NCBI GenBank assembly: GCA_030789695.1 | Contig: CM061132.1 | Location: 157,400,817-157,464,816 of the forward strand | Direction of reading: 5' to 3' | Source of the DNA: Scilla litardierei | Lineage: Eukaryota; Streptophyta; Magnoliopsida; Asparagales; Asparagaceae | DNA length: 64,000 nt | Shown: positions 45,360-56,990 of the stretch, piece after piece | Layout of the letters: each line of letters opens with the position of its first letter | How positions within the stretch are numbered: position 1 is the first letter of the stretch | Position numbers and translations under genes: made by a program | Notes under the pieces: model-generated | Database searches by the model: none | What the model was told of the DNA's origin: nothing | What the model saw: only the letters and a program-made list of their open reading frames with translations

Positions 45360-46202
45360 CGGGGGTAACGCGGGCTTGGGTTCGACCGTGCTTCGTGTGG
45401 AGAAGAGAGGGAACTGAGAGTGACAGTGGGAGGATGGGTTACTTTGAGAGGCTGTGGGTTAGGGGATGGGTTTAAATAGGGTTAAGGGTTAACGAGTTGT
45501 GAGGAAGAACGAAGGGTAGATGGGTTGTGGAAAAATGTTGGTAGGGGATTCTCGTGTTTACGGTTGGGGTGTTAGCTGAGAGGAGAGTATATACGGGTTA
45601 GATTAGGTGGAGTAATTAGAGGGATAATTGTAATTAGTAATAGGTAAACCCCTATTAATGAAAGTTATTAGCAAAATACAAAAACGAAATTACGAAAATG
45701 CCCCTACTAGTAAACGTGTCCGAAAAATTATGAAAACATACCCACGGGATCGTATCGTCACAAGGATCGTGAATACGAAGACCGTTTCAGGGTTTGAGCT
45801 ACGAAAATACTAGTTTTTGGCCAAAATGTTTAGAAAGCGGGTTTGCGAGTTCTCTATTGAAATGACATCAGAAAATTACGAAATTAATGTGGGAAGCCCT
45901 AAATGATCATAGGATGCTACTGCAGAAGTTTGAAAACGTTCTGAAGACGTTTGAATAGAAAATAAATTCATTGACCCAAAACTGCAATATCCGAAAATGA
46001 ATTTTTATCAGATCTTTTAGAGGTATTTGATGAAATCCGATCTTGCTAAAATACTCCATAACTAGTCTGGTACATCAAAACATTTTTATAGGAAATTTTT
46101 GAAATCAGTTAAAACTCCTAACAAACCATTATAAAATACAATTAAAATGAAATTACTTTAAATACTTAATTTAAATGTATTGGAAAAATACAGGCCGTTA
46201 CA
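45360..46202 (-). repeat. Gypsy 3' LTR fragment split by copia-2
   Basis: The right end CAGGCCGTTACA is the reverse complement of a TGTAACGGCCTG LTR start. The next bases (TTCTGCCCTCCTTAAA), reversed, form a purine tract, so this is a 3' LTR. It is GC-rich on the left and AT-rich on the right. The other part should lie beyond copia-2 in the gap. Confidence 0.7.
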
Positions 46203-46990
46203 TTCTGCCCTCCTTAAATACTTAATTTTTATCGACATGTGGGCTTCGACCCATGATAGTCATAAAAAAGAATGGATGGAAATGATGGCTGCAGGCCTGA
46301 AGCCCGCAGCCCATGCTGCGGGCCTGAATGCTGCTGGCCTTCAGGCCCGCACCATTAAAAAAGGGAAGTGGAATATTGGGTGCGGGCAAAAAAGAAAGAA
46401 AGAAAGAAAGAGGAAGGGAAGGGGGAAGAACTAAAAGAGGGGGTTTAAGGGGATACCTATGAGCCTAAAATGAAGAAAAATTTAAATAAAATGGGGACTT
46501 TTATAGGAGAAATTGGGAATTTATGGGGATCATTTAGGGTTATAAAAAGGAAAACTACTTCCTTTAACAATGAATAAATAATTTGGACATCATTCAGATT
46601 CATTTGAATTAACACCCAATGCACAACGAATTGCATATTTTCAATATATGATACCCATTTTAGGAACATAATTATATGCATTACATCACATTTTATGGCT
46701 TATTTTCTGGGATAAACTTATGCTAAGTTGTGTGGCATTAACTTAATAATTATAAAGATCATGCGACCGCTCTGCAGTTAGTCACCTAACCTAACGGTGT
46801 TTGACATCGTCCCGTGGTCTGAATAATTATCAAGTATTTTAAATTATTATGTTTATCCTACTTTGAATCTAGGATGTATGTGATGTGTTATGAAAATGTT
46901 GAATGAGCACAAATTTTTGCATGGATGGCCAATTTTGATTTTGGATCAGTTTTTTAGTCCCACATTTTACTTTTCCTATATTTTTCTTTT
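46203..46990 (+). repeat. Fragment of a copia leader related to copia-4
   Basis: The block 46740-46825 (ATCATGCGACCGCTCTGC, CTAACCTAACGGTGT) matches the reverse complement of 60340-60410 inside copia-4. To its left are GC stems (CCGCAGCCCATGCTGCGGG at 46307) and a (GAAA)n run at 46391-46412. Confidence 0.6.
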
Positions 46991-46999
46991 CTTTTTGAG

Positions 47000-47520
47000 A
47001 AAAATTGTAGTGAGAAAATGTTGAGTCATTGGGCGAGCATGCGAGACAACTCGGCTGATAGATGTCTACGGCCCACCCGGACCACCAAAGGAGCCCGATG
47101 TCGACTCAGTCAAAGCCCAAATGGCCAGTCGACCGTTGGGTCTGCATCACTCGAATGTGGGATTAAATGCGGGCTCGGGAATCTCCGGGACGTGGGCCAC
47201 GTTTATCCATATTAATGGGGAAAGATCGTGGCCCCATTATGGGTGGCCGTTATCTCACCAACGTCTCAAAAGAGACCCTAAACGTCTATAAATAGAGGAA
47301 ATGGTCACATCTTCAAGGTAGGAGGTCTAAGACAAAGAACTCTATCTTCTCACTTTTACCATTCTTATATTCGAGCTTGCGTTGTCAGTCTTGGGACGAA
47401 CCTTCGTGGGTCGATCTCAACTGCACCAAGCTCCCTCTCTTGCTTAAGTTCCACACTAACTTAAGCATCATATGGGATTTGGGTCGGAACCCAGATCCGA
47501 CCCCTCTAACGAGTATCTGT
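47000..47520 (+). repeat. LTR-like promoter fragment
   Basis: Contains CTATAAATAGAGG (47285-47297) preceded by GC-rich sequence and followed by a pyrimidine-rich R-like region. The layout is that of a gypsy LTR core promoter. No boundaries were found. Confidence 0.4.
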
Positions 47521-48893
47521 TGTGACGACCCGTATTCATCAATACAACTATTTACGAATTTCACGTATTTTCACATTTTTAAAAGTATTTTATAATAGTT
47601 GGTCAGGAGTTTTATATCAAAAATGATATCAAAATTCTTTGTAAAAAAATATTTTTAAGCATCAAACTAGTTATGGTGTATTTTAATAAGTTCGAGTATC
47701 ATCAACTACCTCTAAATAATCTTTATAATAATTCATATTCAAATGCTATTGATTTAGCTATATGAATTAATTTTCTATATAAACATCATCAAAATGATTT
47801 CAAACTTCTACAGTGTGATTCTATGATCATTTAGTGCTCTCCATTTTATTTTCGTAATTTTTTGAAATCAAATCGACCTAGAACCTGCAAACCCGCTTTC
47901 CAAACGATTTGGCCCAAAACTCGTATCTCTGTAGCTCAAACCCTAAAATAGACTTTGTATTCACGATCCTCGCGACGATGCGAACCTGTGGCTATGTTTT
48001 CGTAATTTTTCGGAGTCGTATGCGAAAACGAGATAGTATTCCTTTGTTTTTACTAATTACATCCCCTAATGACGTTTTACTACTACTAATTACTTTTACT
48101 TTTACCCTTATCCCCTAACCACCCCCTTTAACCCACCGAATGAGTGGGAGAGATCCAAAAATTGTGGATCTCTACCCCCTCATGTGTCATCCAAATTAAT
48201 TACCTTTTTTGATTCCTAAAACCTATATAAACTAACCTCTCACAGTTCATTTTCACCCACACTATCTCACTCTCCCATATATCTTTTTCCCAGCTCTCTC
48301 GTTCTCTCACCCAAGCCCTCACTCACACCGCCCCTCCCCTCTCTGTTCTCACCCCCACCGTTGCCTACAGTCCGTCGCAAACACCGTCCTCCAACCTCCC
48401 ATCCCGCTTCTCCGAACACCCCCACAGCCTCCCCAGTCCCCATGCACAGCTCGTCGAGAGCACCGGGCCACCGCCGCTTCACAACCACCACCCCCTCACC
48501 CCATGCCAGCACCCCCAAGACACCGCCACCTCAACCTCGCCCCTCCGACCTCCTCTCCACCTGGTCCCCGCTTCTTTCGCTCTCTCCGGCAACCTCCTGA
48601 CACCGCTTGATGTCGACGACGACCACGAGCAGCAGCCACGCTGACAGCACCCGTCGCTCCCCTCCGGCATCGCCAACGTCGCCCACAGCCCCGTCGAACG
48701 ACGCGGCCCGCTTCCCCATCCACCGCGCCACTGCCTGAGCCCCTCAACACCGCCACCGCATGAGCCCCACAGCACCGTCACTGCCCAATGCCCCCGACTC
48801 CGAGCTTCTCCGCTGCTTACACTCCACCACACGATGCCAAAACCCCCTTGAGCTTGCCGCCGTTCCACCTCGTCGCCGGTCCCCGCTCGTCGT

Positions 48894-51800
48894 TGTTGAG
48901 TATTGGTGTTTCATACCAATGTTATTTTGATGATGATCACTGTTGGATCCTGTGGATGGCAAACAACACTAGAAGTGGAGGTTGAATAGTGTTGTATGGA
49001 GATAAAAATTTTTCGTTCCTTTCAAATTAACACAAAACAAATCCTTCTAATGTTGCCTAAGAAACCAAGTAGAGCGATATACGCTTGGTTCTTAATCAAC
49101 AAAGTAATCTAATAATCACATAGTAATTTCACAGTAGGTAGTCGACTCCCTATGAGAAGTAGTCGACTCCCAGAGAATTTATAAGCACAGTTAAGATAAG
49201 ATTACGAGAAAGACAAATATTATATTCTTTATTCACATCGGATAAAAGAAAGTTAATCTTTGCAATAGATGAACAATAATTAGCAAATAATAAAGTAAGA
49301 GCAAAGATAAACAAACACAGATAAGCAATCGCAGACACAAGGATTTTTATCCTGGTTCCCCGCAACTTTTGGGTACGTCCAGTCCCCAACCAATCCGGTA
49401 CGAGATTTCCACTATCAGCCTTGACAAATACAAGCACCAAACTTCACTTGTTAGGATTTCCAACAACCTAGTCTTGACGAGGATTTCCAACCGCAACACC
49501 TAGACTTGTCTAGGGTTCCAACACCAACACAATAAAATCGATATCCAAGTCACCACAATAAATTGGTGGAGATTGGTTTTACACCCAGATTCTATAGCCA
49601 AATAGTAATAGACAAAATTACGTGTAGTGGTTTGATAGAATAAGATTCTAGATCACACAAAGATACGAATGAAGTCTTTGTGATCTAGATCTAATGTTTT
49701 TCAAAAAATCCTTTAAATAAAAATCAAGAGCAAATAATACGGATTTGAAAAATAGATAGCCAAATAAAAAGAGATTATGATCTTCAGAAAATAATAACAA
49801 AATTACAAGATCAAGAGTAAAACAGAATTGGCTAAAGAGAGAATGCGAGCTTAGAACTTTAGAGCGTTTGCACGAGAGAATTTGAATTCAATAGTTATTG
49901 TCTTTTTCTCAATGAAAATGATCCTCTATTTATAGGAGAAATATGAGAATTCAAAATTCAAATTCCTTTGACTTTTGTCCCGAAAATCATGGGAGAAAAT
50001 CACTCAAAGATATTTCAAAAATCAAGTCAAAACGTCAAACTTCGACAGCTGGTAGTCGACTCCCTGGGAGTGGTAGTCGACTCCCAGTGTGTTTCAGGAA
50101 ATCTTGATCTTCAGCTGGTAGTCAACTCCCTACATTTGGTAATCGACTCCCAGAGGAGTTTTTCTTGCGACACAACTAGTCAAACAAGTAGCTAACTCCA
50201 GGGTGTAGTGGAGTTTCACTACGGAATTACAAAACGACTAGAGAAAGCTCTCAACATCCTTTTGAAGATGATTTAAAAGATATTCAAAACGTTTTTGAAA
50301 TGCATTTGTGTGTGTGCGATTGTCTATACGATTTGGCTTTAACAATACCCTAAGAGAGACACAACACACTCACTATAGACTAGGACACGTCTTTGGAAGC
50401 TTGATCAACTAATGGAGTTGATGTGAGCTTCACTTGAGCTTCTTGTTCTATTTGAGCTTTGAGCTTCATCATTGATCTTAGTAACGTTCGTCCTTGTCTT
50501 TGAGCGTAGATTGCGCTTCTTTGAATATGAATAAAGCTTTTCATTTGTCGCATATCCTGCACACTTAATTGTAGTGTAGTTAGCACACTAAGATTCATTT
50601 AGTGTGCTCATCATCAAAATCACTTGGGGTGGAATTCAATTTCCATCAATCACAACATTATGTTGTTTCTAATGACGCTCTTGTTTTAGTCTCTTAGTTA
50701 CATTTCTAGAATATCATTTCTGGAGATTAAACACTTGGTGCAATGATGGACATCAAGTGGAGAAGGGACAAAGCTTGGACTCAAGGGGTGCCAAAGCTTG
50801 GAGATGATAGGGAGTTTCAAGGCATCAAGATTGAAGACATAGACTCTAAGAAAAGCAATGTAATACATGTAATATTTCCGTTATTGCGTTCTCTCTCATT
50901 TGAGTCTATGTTAATGTAATGTCTTAATAGATGGTCTACTCATTCATGCATATGCATTTAACCATCTTAGTGAGCCTTAGGATTATCATAGAATCCAACC
51001 CAATAGGCTCATTTTGACCAAAGACTCATTTGGAGTCTCTGGTTCTCCAACAGTCGCCTGCTGAAGTGTTCACAGTCGAATGTGTGATTTCCAGTCGCAT
51101 GTCGAGCCTTCTACAGTCGACTGTGATGCACGGCTCAAGTCAACATTTCTATTGACTCTACTTGAGCTTTTCACATCAGTTGACTGATGCTTAGTTTACA
51201 GTCGCCTGTATATTTACAGTCGCCTGTGAATTGGTCAACGGTCGTCTGAGTAGCGTAAGTGCAATTTCTGCTTCTTTCTATTTTTATACGTCTCCTGCAG
51301 CAGTCGACTGATGAATGATTTACAGTCGCCTGATTATTTACAATCGACTGTATTCTTGGCATCAGTCGCATGTATGCTTTCTGGAGTAAGAGTGCAGCTC
51401 TCTGTTTTATTTCATCCCCTGCAGCAGTCGTCTGCTGAAGGTTTTACAGGCGCCTGTCCTGTTTACAGTCGACTGTACTGACTTCATCAGTCGACTGTCG
51501 AGGCTCAGATTATAGCCGTTGGATATTTTCTAGCCGTTGGACAGTCGACTGTCATTTGTTCATCAGTTGACTGTCAGTGACGTTTCTGCCCAGAAACTAG
51601 CCGTTGCAGTTTTTTGTTTTTAGCTGTTTCCTTGGGTTTTGAGGGTTGGTATATGGTTCCTATATATATGAGAGGGCTGAGTTCATAGGAACTTCTTGAT
51701 GCTATTGCAAATCATTAGAGATTGATTATGCTACTCTCAAACTCACTCATTTCCCTCTTTAAGCTCTCATTCCTCTTCATGCATTGAAGTCCAGCTCAAG

Positions 51801-52450
51801 GGAAATCATCCAAATGCTTTCAAGCAAATCTCAACACTTGGAGATCCTCTTCCATGCTTTGCATTCATATATGAGTAAGCATCTCAAGGCATAGATAAGA
51901 GTATTTATTTTACTTGGTGTATCTTTGTAACACTAATTCTCTTTGTGGGAATTAGTCTTTCTCTCTTTGTTGGAGTATATCTCTTTGTGGGATTAGGATA
52001 TTCTCTTAGTGGGAATAACTCTCTTAGTGGGAATAACTCTCTTAGTGGGAGTAACTATCTTTGTAGGAGTTTGATGTCCTAGTGTAGGGCTAACCCTATT
52101 CTCTGAGTGGGAGTTAGTAATTCTCTAGGTGGGAGTTTGACCTCTGTGTAGGGTTGGTTGGGTCCTTGTGTAGGACAAAATCCTCTTGGTGAGGCATCTC
52201 TTTGTTGGATTTGTATTCACTTCTCTTTATGGGATTTTAGTGAATATTGGTGTGGCTGGACGTACCCAAGTTTGGGGAACCAGGGTAAAATCTTGTGTTT
52301 GCGTTTGGATTGATTGTGTCAATTATTTCCTCTTGCATTTATTATTCCGCATTTGCAAATTTAATTTTAATTGGACAATTTATTGCCATTACACTATTCA
52401 TCCCCCCTCTAGTGTGTTGTTAGTATTGCAAGGGTAAGGTGATCCTTACA
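48894..52450 (+). mobile_element. Solo LTR A (copia-1 family), interrupted by solo LTR B
   Basis: Starts TGTTGAGTATTGG and ends GGTGATCCTTACA, the same termini as the copia-1 LTR. Flanks GTCGT (48889-48893) and GTCGC (52451-52455) form a TSD with one change. Removing LTR B and one ATCAC leaves 1844 bp. There is no internal region, so it arose by LTR-LTR recombination. Confidence 0.88.
48941..50648 (-). mobile_element. Solo LTR B (1708 bp), nested in solo LTR A
   Basis: Perfect TSD ATCAC at 48936-48940 and 50649-50653. Ends TGTTGGATCCTGTGG and AATTTCCATCA. Removing it restores GATGATGATCACAACATTATG, exactly as in the uninterrupted copy at 17060-17095 (reverse strand). The TTTTGATGATGAGCACAC motif near its right end indicates minus-strand sense. 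It carries GTAGTCGACTCCC dyads. Confidence 0.92.
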
Positions 52451-53291
52451 GTCGCCACTGTCTGCTGCCGCCGCGGCGCTCCCCCCGGTCGATGCTCCAC
52501 CGTCGATGAACGGACACACACACCCCAGCACGCGCGTCGTGAAAGAGGGATGGAAAATAAAAGCGAGTATAAGGTTATATACGTATATGTATAATACGTA
52601 TATATATGAAGTATATATATATATATATAATGTAATATAATGGGTTTAATGGTTTAAAATTTATAGTAAATAATCTACGAAATAGAAAAATAGACGGTAA
52701 GCTCCAGAAAATCAGAAATGACGTTCCAGACCCATTGACGCTAATTTCATCTCAATCAGACCAGTAGATTTTTCACAGAAAATTTTTAAGCCTATAATTT
52801 AAATACGGTGTTTTCACTTAATAATTTATAACTTGATATCTTCACGTAAACTGACATGAGGAAAAATTTTATGTTTTAGTACTCAATAAGACGATCGTTT
52901 TGATAGCTCACTTGAGACATTCGGATACGTTTTTCATTCATAAGAAATTATGGAACAATTACGATAACTGATTAAAATTAGTTTTTAAATTCATTTTGAG
53001 CTTTTAAAAAATTATAAAAATTATCAGAGGCTTTAGAAAAATATTTTCTTCTTAGGTAAAATTATTTTCCTCATATCTAGCTTTCATAAAATTTTAGAAA
53101 GCTTTTCAGCACCTTTTCAATTGATTATAAAATTAAAACGATCAAGTTAAATAGATAAAAAATAATGTGTTCTTTAATTGATTATTTCTTGTGTTTGCAT
53201 GTACCGATTCTCGTACACCAGCACCCTTGAAAGCTCTAGATCTAGTCCCGGCTTTTTATGAGGCTACACATGGATTCAACATACTTGGCAC

Positions 53292-53740
53292 GACCGTGTG
53301 CTAATCATGATAGTCATGTCATGTAAACTCTAGCCCTTTCATAACTTCTGCAGATGTGGCATTGTCGAGTGCTGATATTGCACGGTTGTGTCAGCTGAAT
53401 AACAGCTTTCTCCCAATTTTAGCATTTGTGACACGGTCGTGTGTCGATCAACATGGTCGTGTCGGCTGTGTTCAGAAAAACCACAAACTTTCACAGATGT
53501 GACACAACCGTGTGAAGCTCGGCACAGCCGTGTCAACTGAAGGATAATTGTCAACTGAAGGATAATGTTTTATTCACATACGAATGTGTGACACGGCCGT
53601 GTTAGCTCTCGCACAACCGTGTCGTTGTGTTCCTTCATTGACATTAGCCCATAATTTCTTCTTCACGTACACACTTGTAACTGGCTGTGTCAGCTGACAT
53701 GCACGGCCGTGCCATCTGACACGCACGGCTGTGCAACCTA
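53292..53740. repeat. Cluster of CACGGCCGTG-type palindromes
   Basis: About a dozen variants of GACACGGCCGTGT, CACAACCGTG, CACGGTCGTG and CACAGCCGTG, often next to TCAGCTGA. They are irregularly spaced and non-coding, probably part of a gypsy LTR. Confidence 0.75.
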
Positions 53741-53745
53741 TGTTT

Positions 53746-55350
53746 TGTACATATCATCTCCATTTGACGTTCGATTGATCTGAAACTTACTCGATAGATA
53801 TATTAGATCCATATGACTTGTTTGGCATCATCAAAATTAAGGTTTGACCTCGGTTAGTGGGCTAACTTATGCCAATAGGGCTAGGGTGTGATGAAGTGGT
53901 ATCGTGAGACACTATGTGTTTGCTATATTTTATGGATTTAGTGGATACAATGAATTTGAAGATTCATATTCTCAAGTTGGTTCATTGGACACCATGTTAG
54001 TTGGTGATGCTTAGTGTGAAGCTCACTGGCCAAATGCATGGGTCTCAGGATGAGGTGATTTATGCTTGAAGGTGGATGCTTAGGAGTTTTGGGTTGGCAT
54101 GGACTTTGAAATGTATTTGTATCAAGATGGAGTTTTGAAAAAATATGATACAAAATAGAACAAACAACATAAGATTAATCTAGGGTTTATGAGATGTATT
54201 TGAAATTTTTTTGGAGCCAATAACATTAATTTTCTGAAGCACATAAATTGATTTTTCTATGGCCCAACATATGAACAATAAAGCATAGACAAGTTGCATT
54301 ATTTGGATTTTTTTCGTATACACAGTGCAACACATCGTGCGACCCGAGGGCACGGTCTGCGTGTTCGTGGATCATGCACGTGTGCATTGCATTGCTTGCA
54401 CGTTGTGCGTGACACGTGACAACAATTGGTAGTCGAGTGCATGTGAGGTGGGCAGCACCGGATAACGCCACACGACACGATGAGGAGCGTTGATCGACAA
54501 ATCAAACAGCAAGTGCTGAAGTACAATGGGATGCGTGCGAGAAAAGATCCGAATCTGCTTTGGTTTCAGATTTCGAAACGGACCCGTTAAGGGTTGATTA
54601 TATAAACCATTTTTGCATCTAGGTTTTTGTGCACATGTTTCCAATTCAAATTTGCAGATACATGTAGAAATATAAATCACAAATTGAGGCGACAATTAAG
54701 AGTTGTTTGAGAACCAAATATGGTGTTTTCTCCATTGGTTTCTTCTGTGGATTCTTAACAGGTTTAGGTTTTTCATAAAACTAAATGTCATAATTTGTAA
54801 TCCAATATATTAAGTCATTAGTGATCTCTCCAACAGAGTGTACACCAAGTTTTGGGTGGAACCAATACAAGTCTTGGTGTCAAGCGCGATGTTTTCTTTT
54901 TCTTTGCGTTATTTTTCATCTATATTAATGTGTTGCGGGTTTTGTAGAGAACTCATTAGCTCTGTTCGTTGGTTCAATACTGTTGAAATTCCATGGGACT
55001 ATTGTCTTCTTGATAAGCTTACTAATAGAATATAAGAGCCCAATATAGAGGGTACGAGACACCTGTAACAATAACCACCCACGATAAACAAATAAACTAT
55101 AGATTTAAAAGAACAAATGGAGTTTCAATAGTTGAATATTGTAGATGATGTTGATAGTGAGTAATAAACGGTTGCGGTTTAGTATTCAATGTAATCTTTA
55201 TTTTATGTTAATTACTGAAGTGAGATAATGCCTTTCTCGCTATTTCAAACTTGAGAATATATATTATATTTAATTGGTATTAGTTAACAACTACGGATTT
55301 TTTTCCTAGATGCAACTTTGGGTCACAAGAAAAATAAAGTATAGCATATA
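53746..55350. other. Unassigned repeat-like DNA
   Basis: No credible gene. A palindrome-rich patch lies at 54310-54420 (GCACGTGTGC, CACGTTGTGCGTGACACGTG). The rest is AT-rich and is probably decayed transposon sequence. Confidence 0.4.
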
Positions 55351-55540
55351 TGTTGTAAACCATGGCGGCTACGGAACCCCGTAGCCATGTATTTATAGTA
55401 ATAGGGTTACATAATGGGTGGATACACACTAACGGGTTGGGCCTCCAAAGCCCGTTTATAACACTTCCCCTTATCCATCCATTGTTGTAAGCCGTGATGA
55501 ACGCTTCAGGGTTCATAGAGCTTATCTGATCATGGGTCTA

Positions 55541-55925
55541 TGGATACTTCTGGATCCCAAGTTTAAGAGTACTTGCCTCGTTAAAACCTTTGCCAAGGAA
55601 AACCCAATGGGAAAAACCAATGACTAGGGGAAAAGAGTACAAGTCTCTGTAACTTCCCCTGATCGATGGATATCACTAGAGGTGGATACTTCTGGATCCT
55701 AAGTTAGGGATAACTGCCTCGTTAAAACCTTTAGCTATGGAAAACTCAGTGGGAAAAACCAATAGCCAAGGAAAAAGAGTACAGTTTCCGTAACTTCCCC
55801 TGATTAGTGGAAGTATTTAGGGGTTGGATACTTCTGGATCCAGAGTCAATGAGTTTGCCTCGTTAAAACCTTTAGCTATGGAAAACCCAGTGGGAAAAAC
55901 CAATAGCCAAGGGAAAAGAGTACAA
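55541..55925. repeat. 142-bp tandem triplication near the copia-4 3' end
   Basis: Copies start at 55541, 55683 and 55825 with TGGATACTTCTGGATCC, then TGCCTCGTTAAAACCTTT, GGGAAAAACCAATA and AAAAGAGTACA. The TGCCTCGTTAAAACC motif is widespread in plant copia 3' regions. Confidence 0.92.
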
Positions 55926-56339
55926 CGCTACATTTGACTCCCATTGATCTGTACAAGCTGCATGCTTGCAGATCTCCTAGGCAACTATACATCAATCTCT
56001 TACAGTGTTCCGATAATAAGTACAAAATACAAGGCATCGCTCACCTATACAAGACATCGCTCATCTATGGCAGCTACTGAATCTGAGGGATCTCTTCTGA
56101 GGAGGAGTGGTCTGCAGACTCGGTAGGTAGCATCACGTCTCTGACCCAGTCTTCACTGTGTCTGCGAGGTACTGCAGGACCTGGCTGTGCATACTTATGA
56201 TTTGCTTCTTGGATTGATGAGCCTCTCGTGATGGTGGGATTTATGTTGCCTTGGAAGTATGCTTTGCTGGTCTCCAGGAGTTGGTCGCTTCTTTGTTGCA
56301 GTCATCGCGATGATCTGTAACCTGTATCTGCAAATACAT

Positions 56340-56540
56340 TTAACATGTTGTCTGATCCTTGACCCTTGGAGATAGCGCAGAAGCTACATATCTCTGGTCC
56401 AGTGGTGCGCTGCAGGCACTGCACTGTATCTGGTTAAAGTGTTTACTGCCAAATAAAGGAGTGTACAAAAGACATTTGAGTAAGGCACTTCAGGACCTAT
56501 GATATCCTTCCCCTCTTCCAGCGAACGGAAAGGGTCTTAA
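56340..56540 (-). pseudogene. Copia-4 RNase H remnant
   Basis: Minus-strand pieces in shifting frames resemble G-P-E-V-P-Y-S..., Y-L-A-V-N and S-A-P-L-D-Q-R-Y, the copia segment between RT and RNase H. Frames are broken. This fixes the element's orientation. Confidence 0.6.
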
Positions 56541-56599
56541 TGTGCATCCATACAACCAGTAAGTGTATTGCTGGATTGTAATTTTCCATGTTTCTTCAT

Positions 56600-56990
56600 C
56601 GACTGGATGATAATTTCATCTTCTGGATGGTAATTCATCTGCTGGATGATTATTCATCTTCTGGATGATTATTCATCTTCGGGATGATGGTTTCATCTTC
56701 GGGATGATTATTCATCTTCGGGAAGATTGTTTCATCTTCGGGATGATTATTCATCTTCAGGATGAAGGTTTCATCTTAAGGATGATAATTCATCTTCAGG
56801 ATGATTATTCATCTTCAGTATGAAGGTTTCATCTTCAGGATGAAGGTTTCATCTTCAGGATGATAATTCATCTTCAGGATGATTATTCATCTTCAGGATG
56901 AAGGTTTCATCTTCAGGATGATAATTCATCTTCAGGATGATGGTTTCATCTTCGGGATGATAATTCATCTTCAGGATGATTATTCATAAG
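56600..56990. repeat. CATCTTCAGGATGA minisatellite in copia-4
   Basis: About 20 copies of a TTCATCTTCAGGATGATNA unit, 17-19 bp, drifting from CATCTTCTGGATGA through CATCTTCGGGATGA to CATCTTCAGGATGA. Each unit is itself nearly palindromic (TCATC..GATGA). Confidence 0.93.

Larger units (their letters stand above)
47521..53200 (+). repeat. Gypsy LTR-like sequence, interrupted by nested solo LTRs
   Basis: Starts TGTGACGACCCGTATTC, like gypsy LTR starts in plants. It is AT-rich, then has TATATAAACTAACC (about 48222), then a GC-rich region (48330-48893) that resumes at 52451-52540 after solo LTR A, followed by AT-rich sequence. The long open frames in the GC-rich part (about 48267-48985) run on both strands and are not proteins. 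The end is uncertain. Confidence 0.5.

Noticed and set aside
48267..48985. Several overlapping open frames on both strands in GC-rich DNA
   Set aside because: They are open on opposite strands at once, low in complexity, and lie in the transcribed part of a gypsy LTR.
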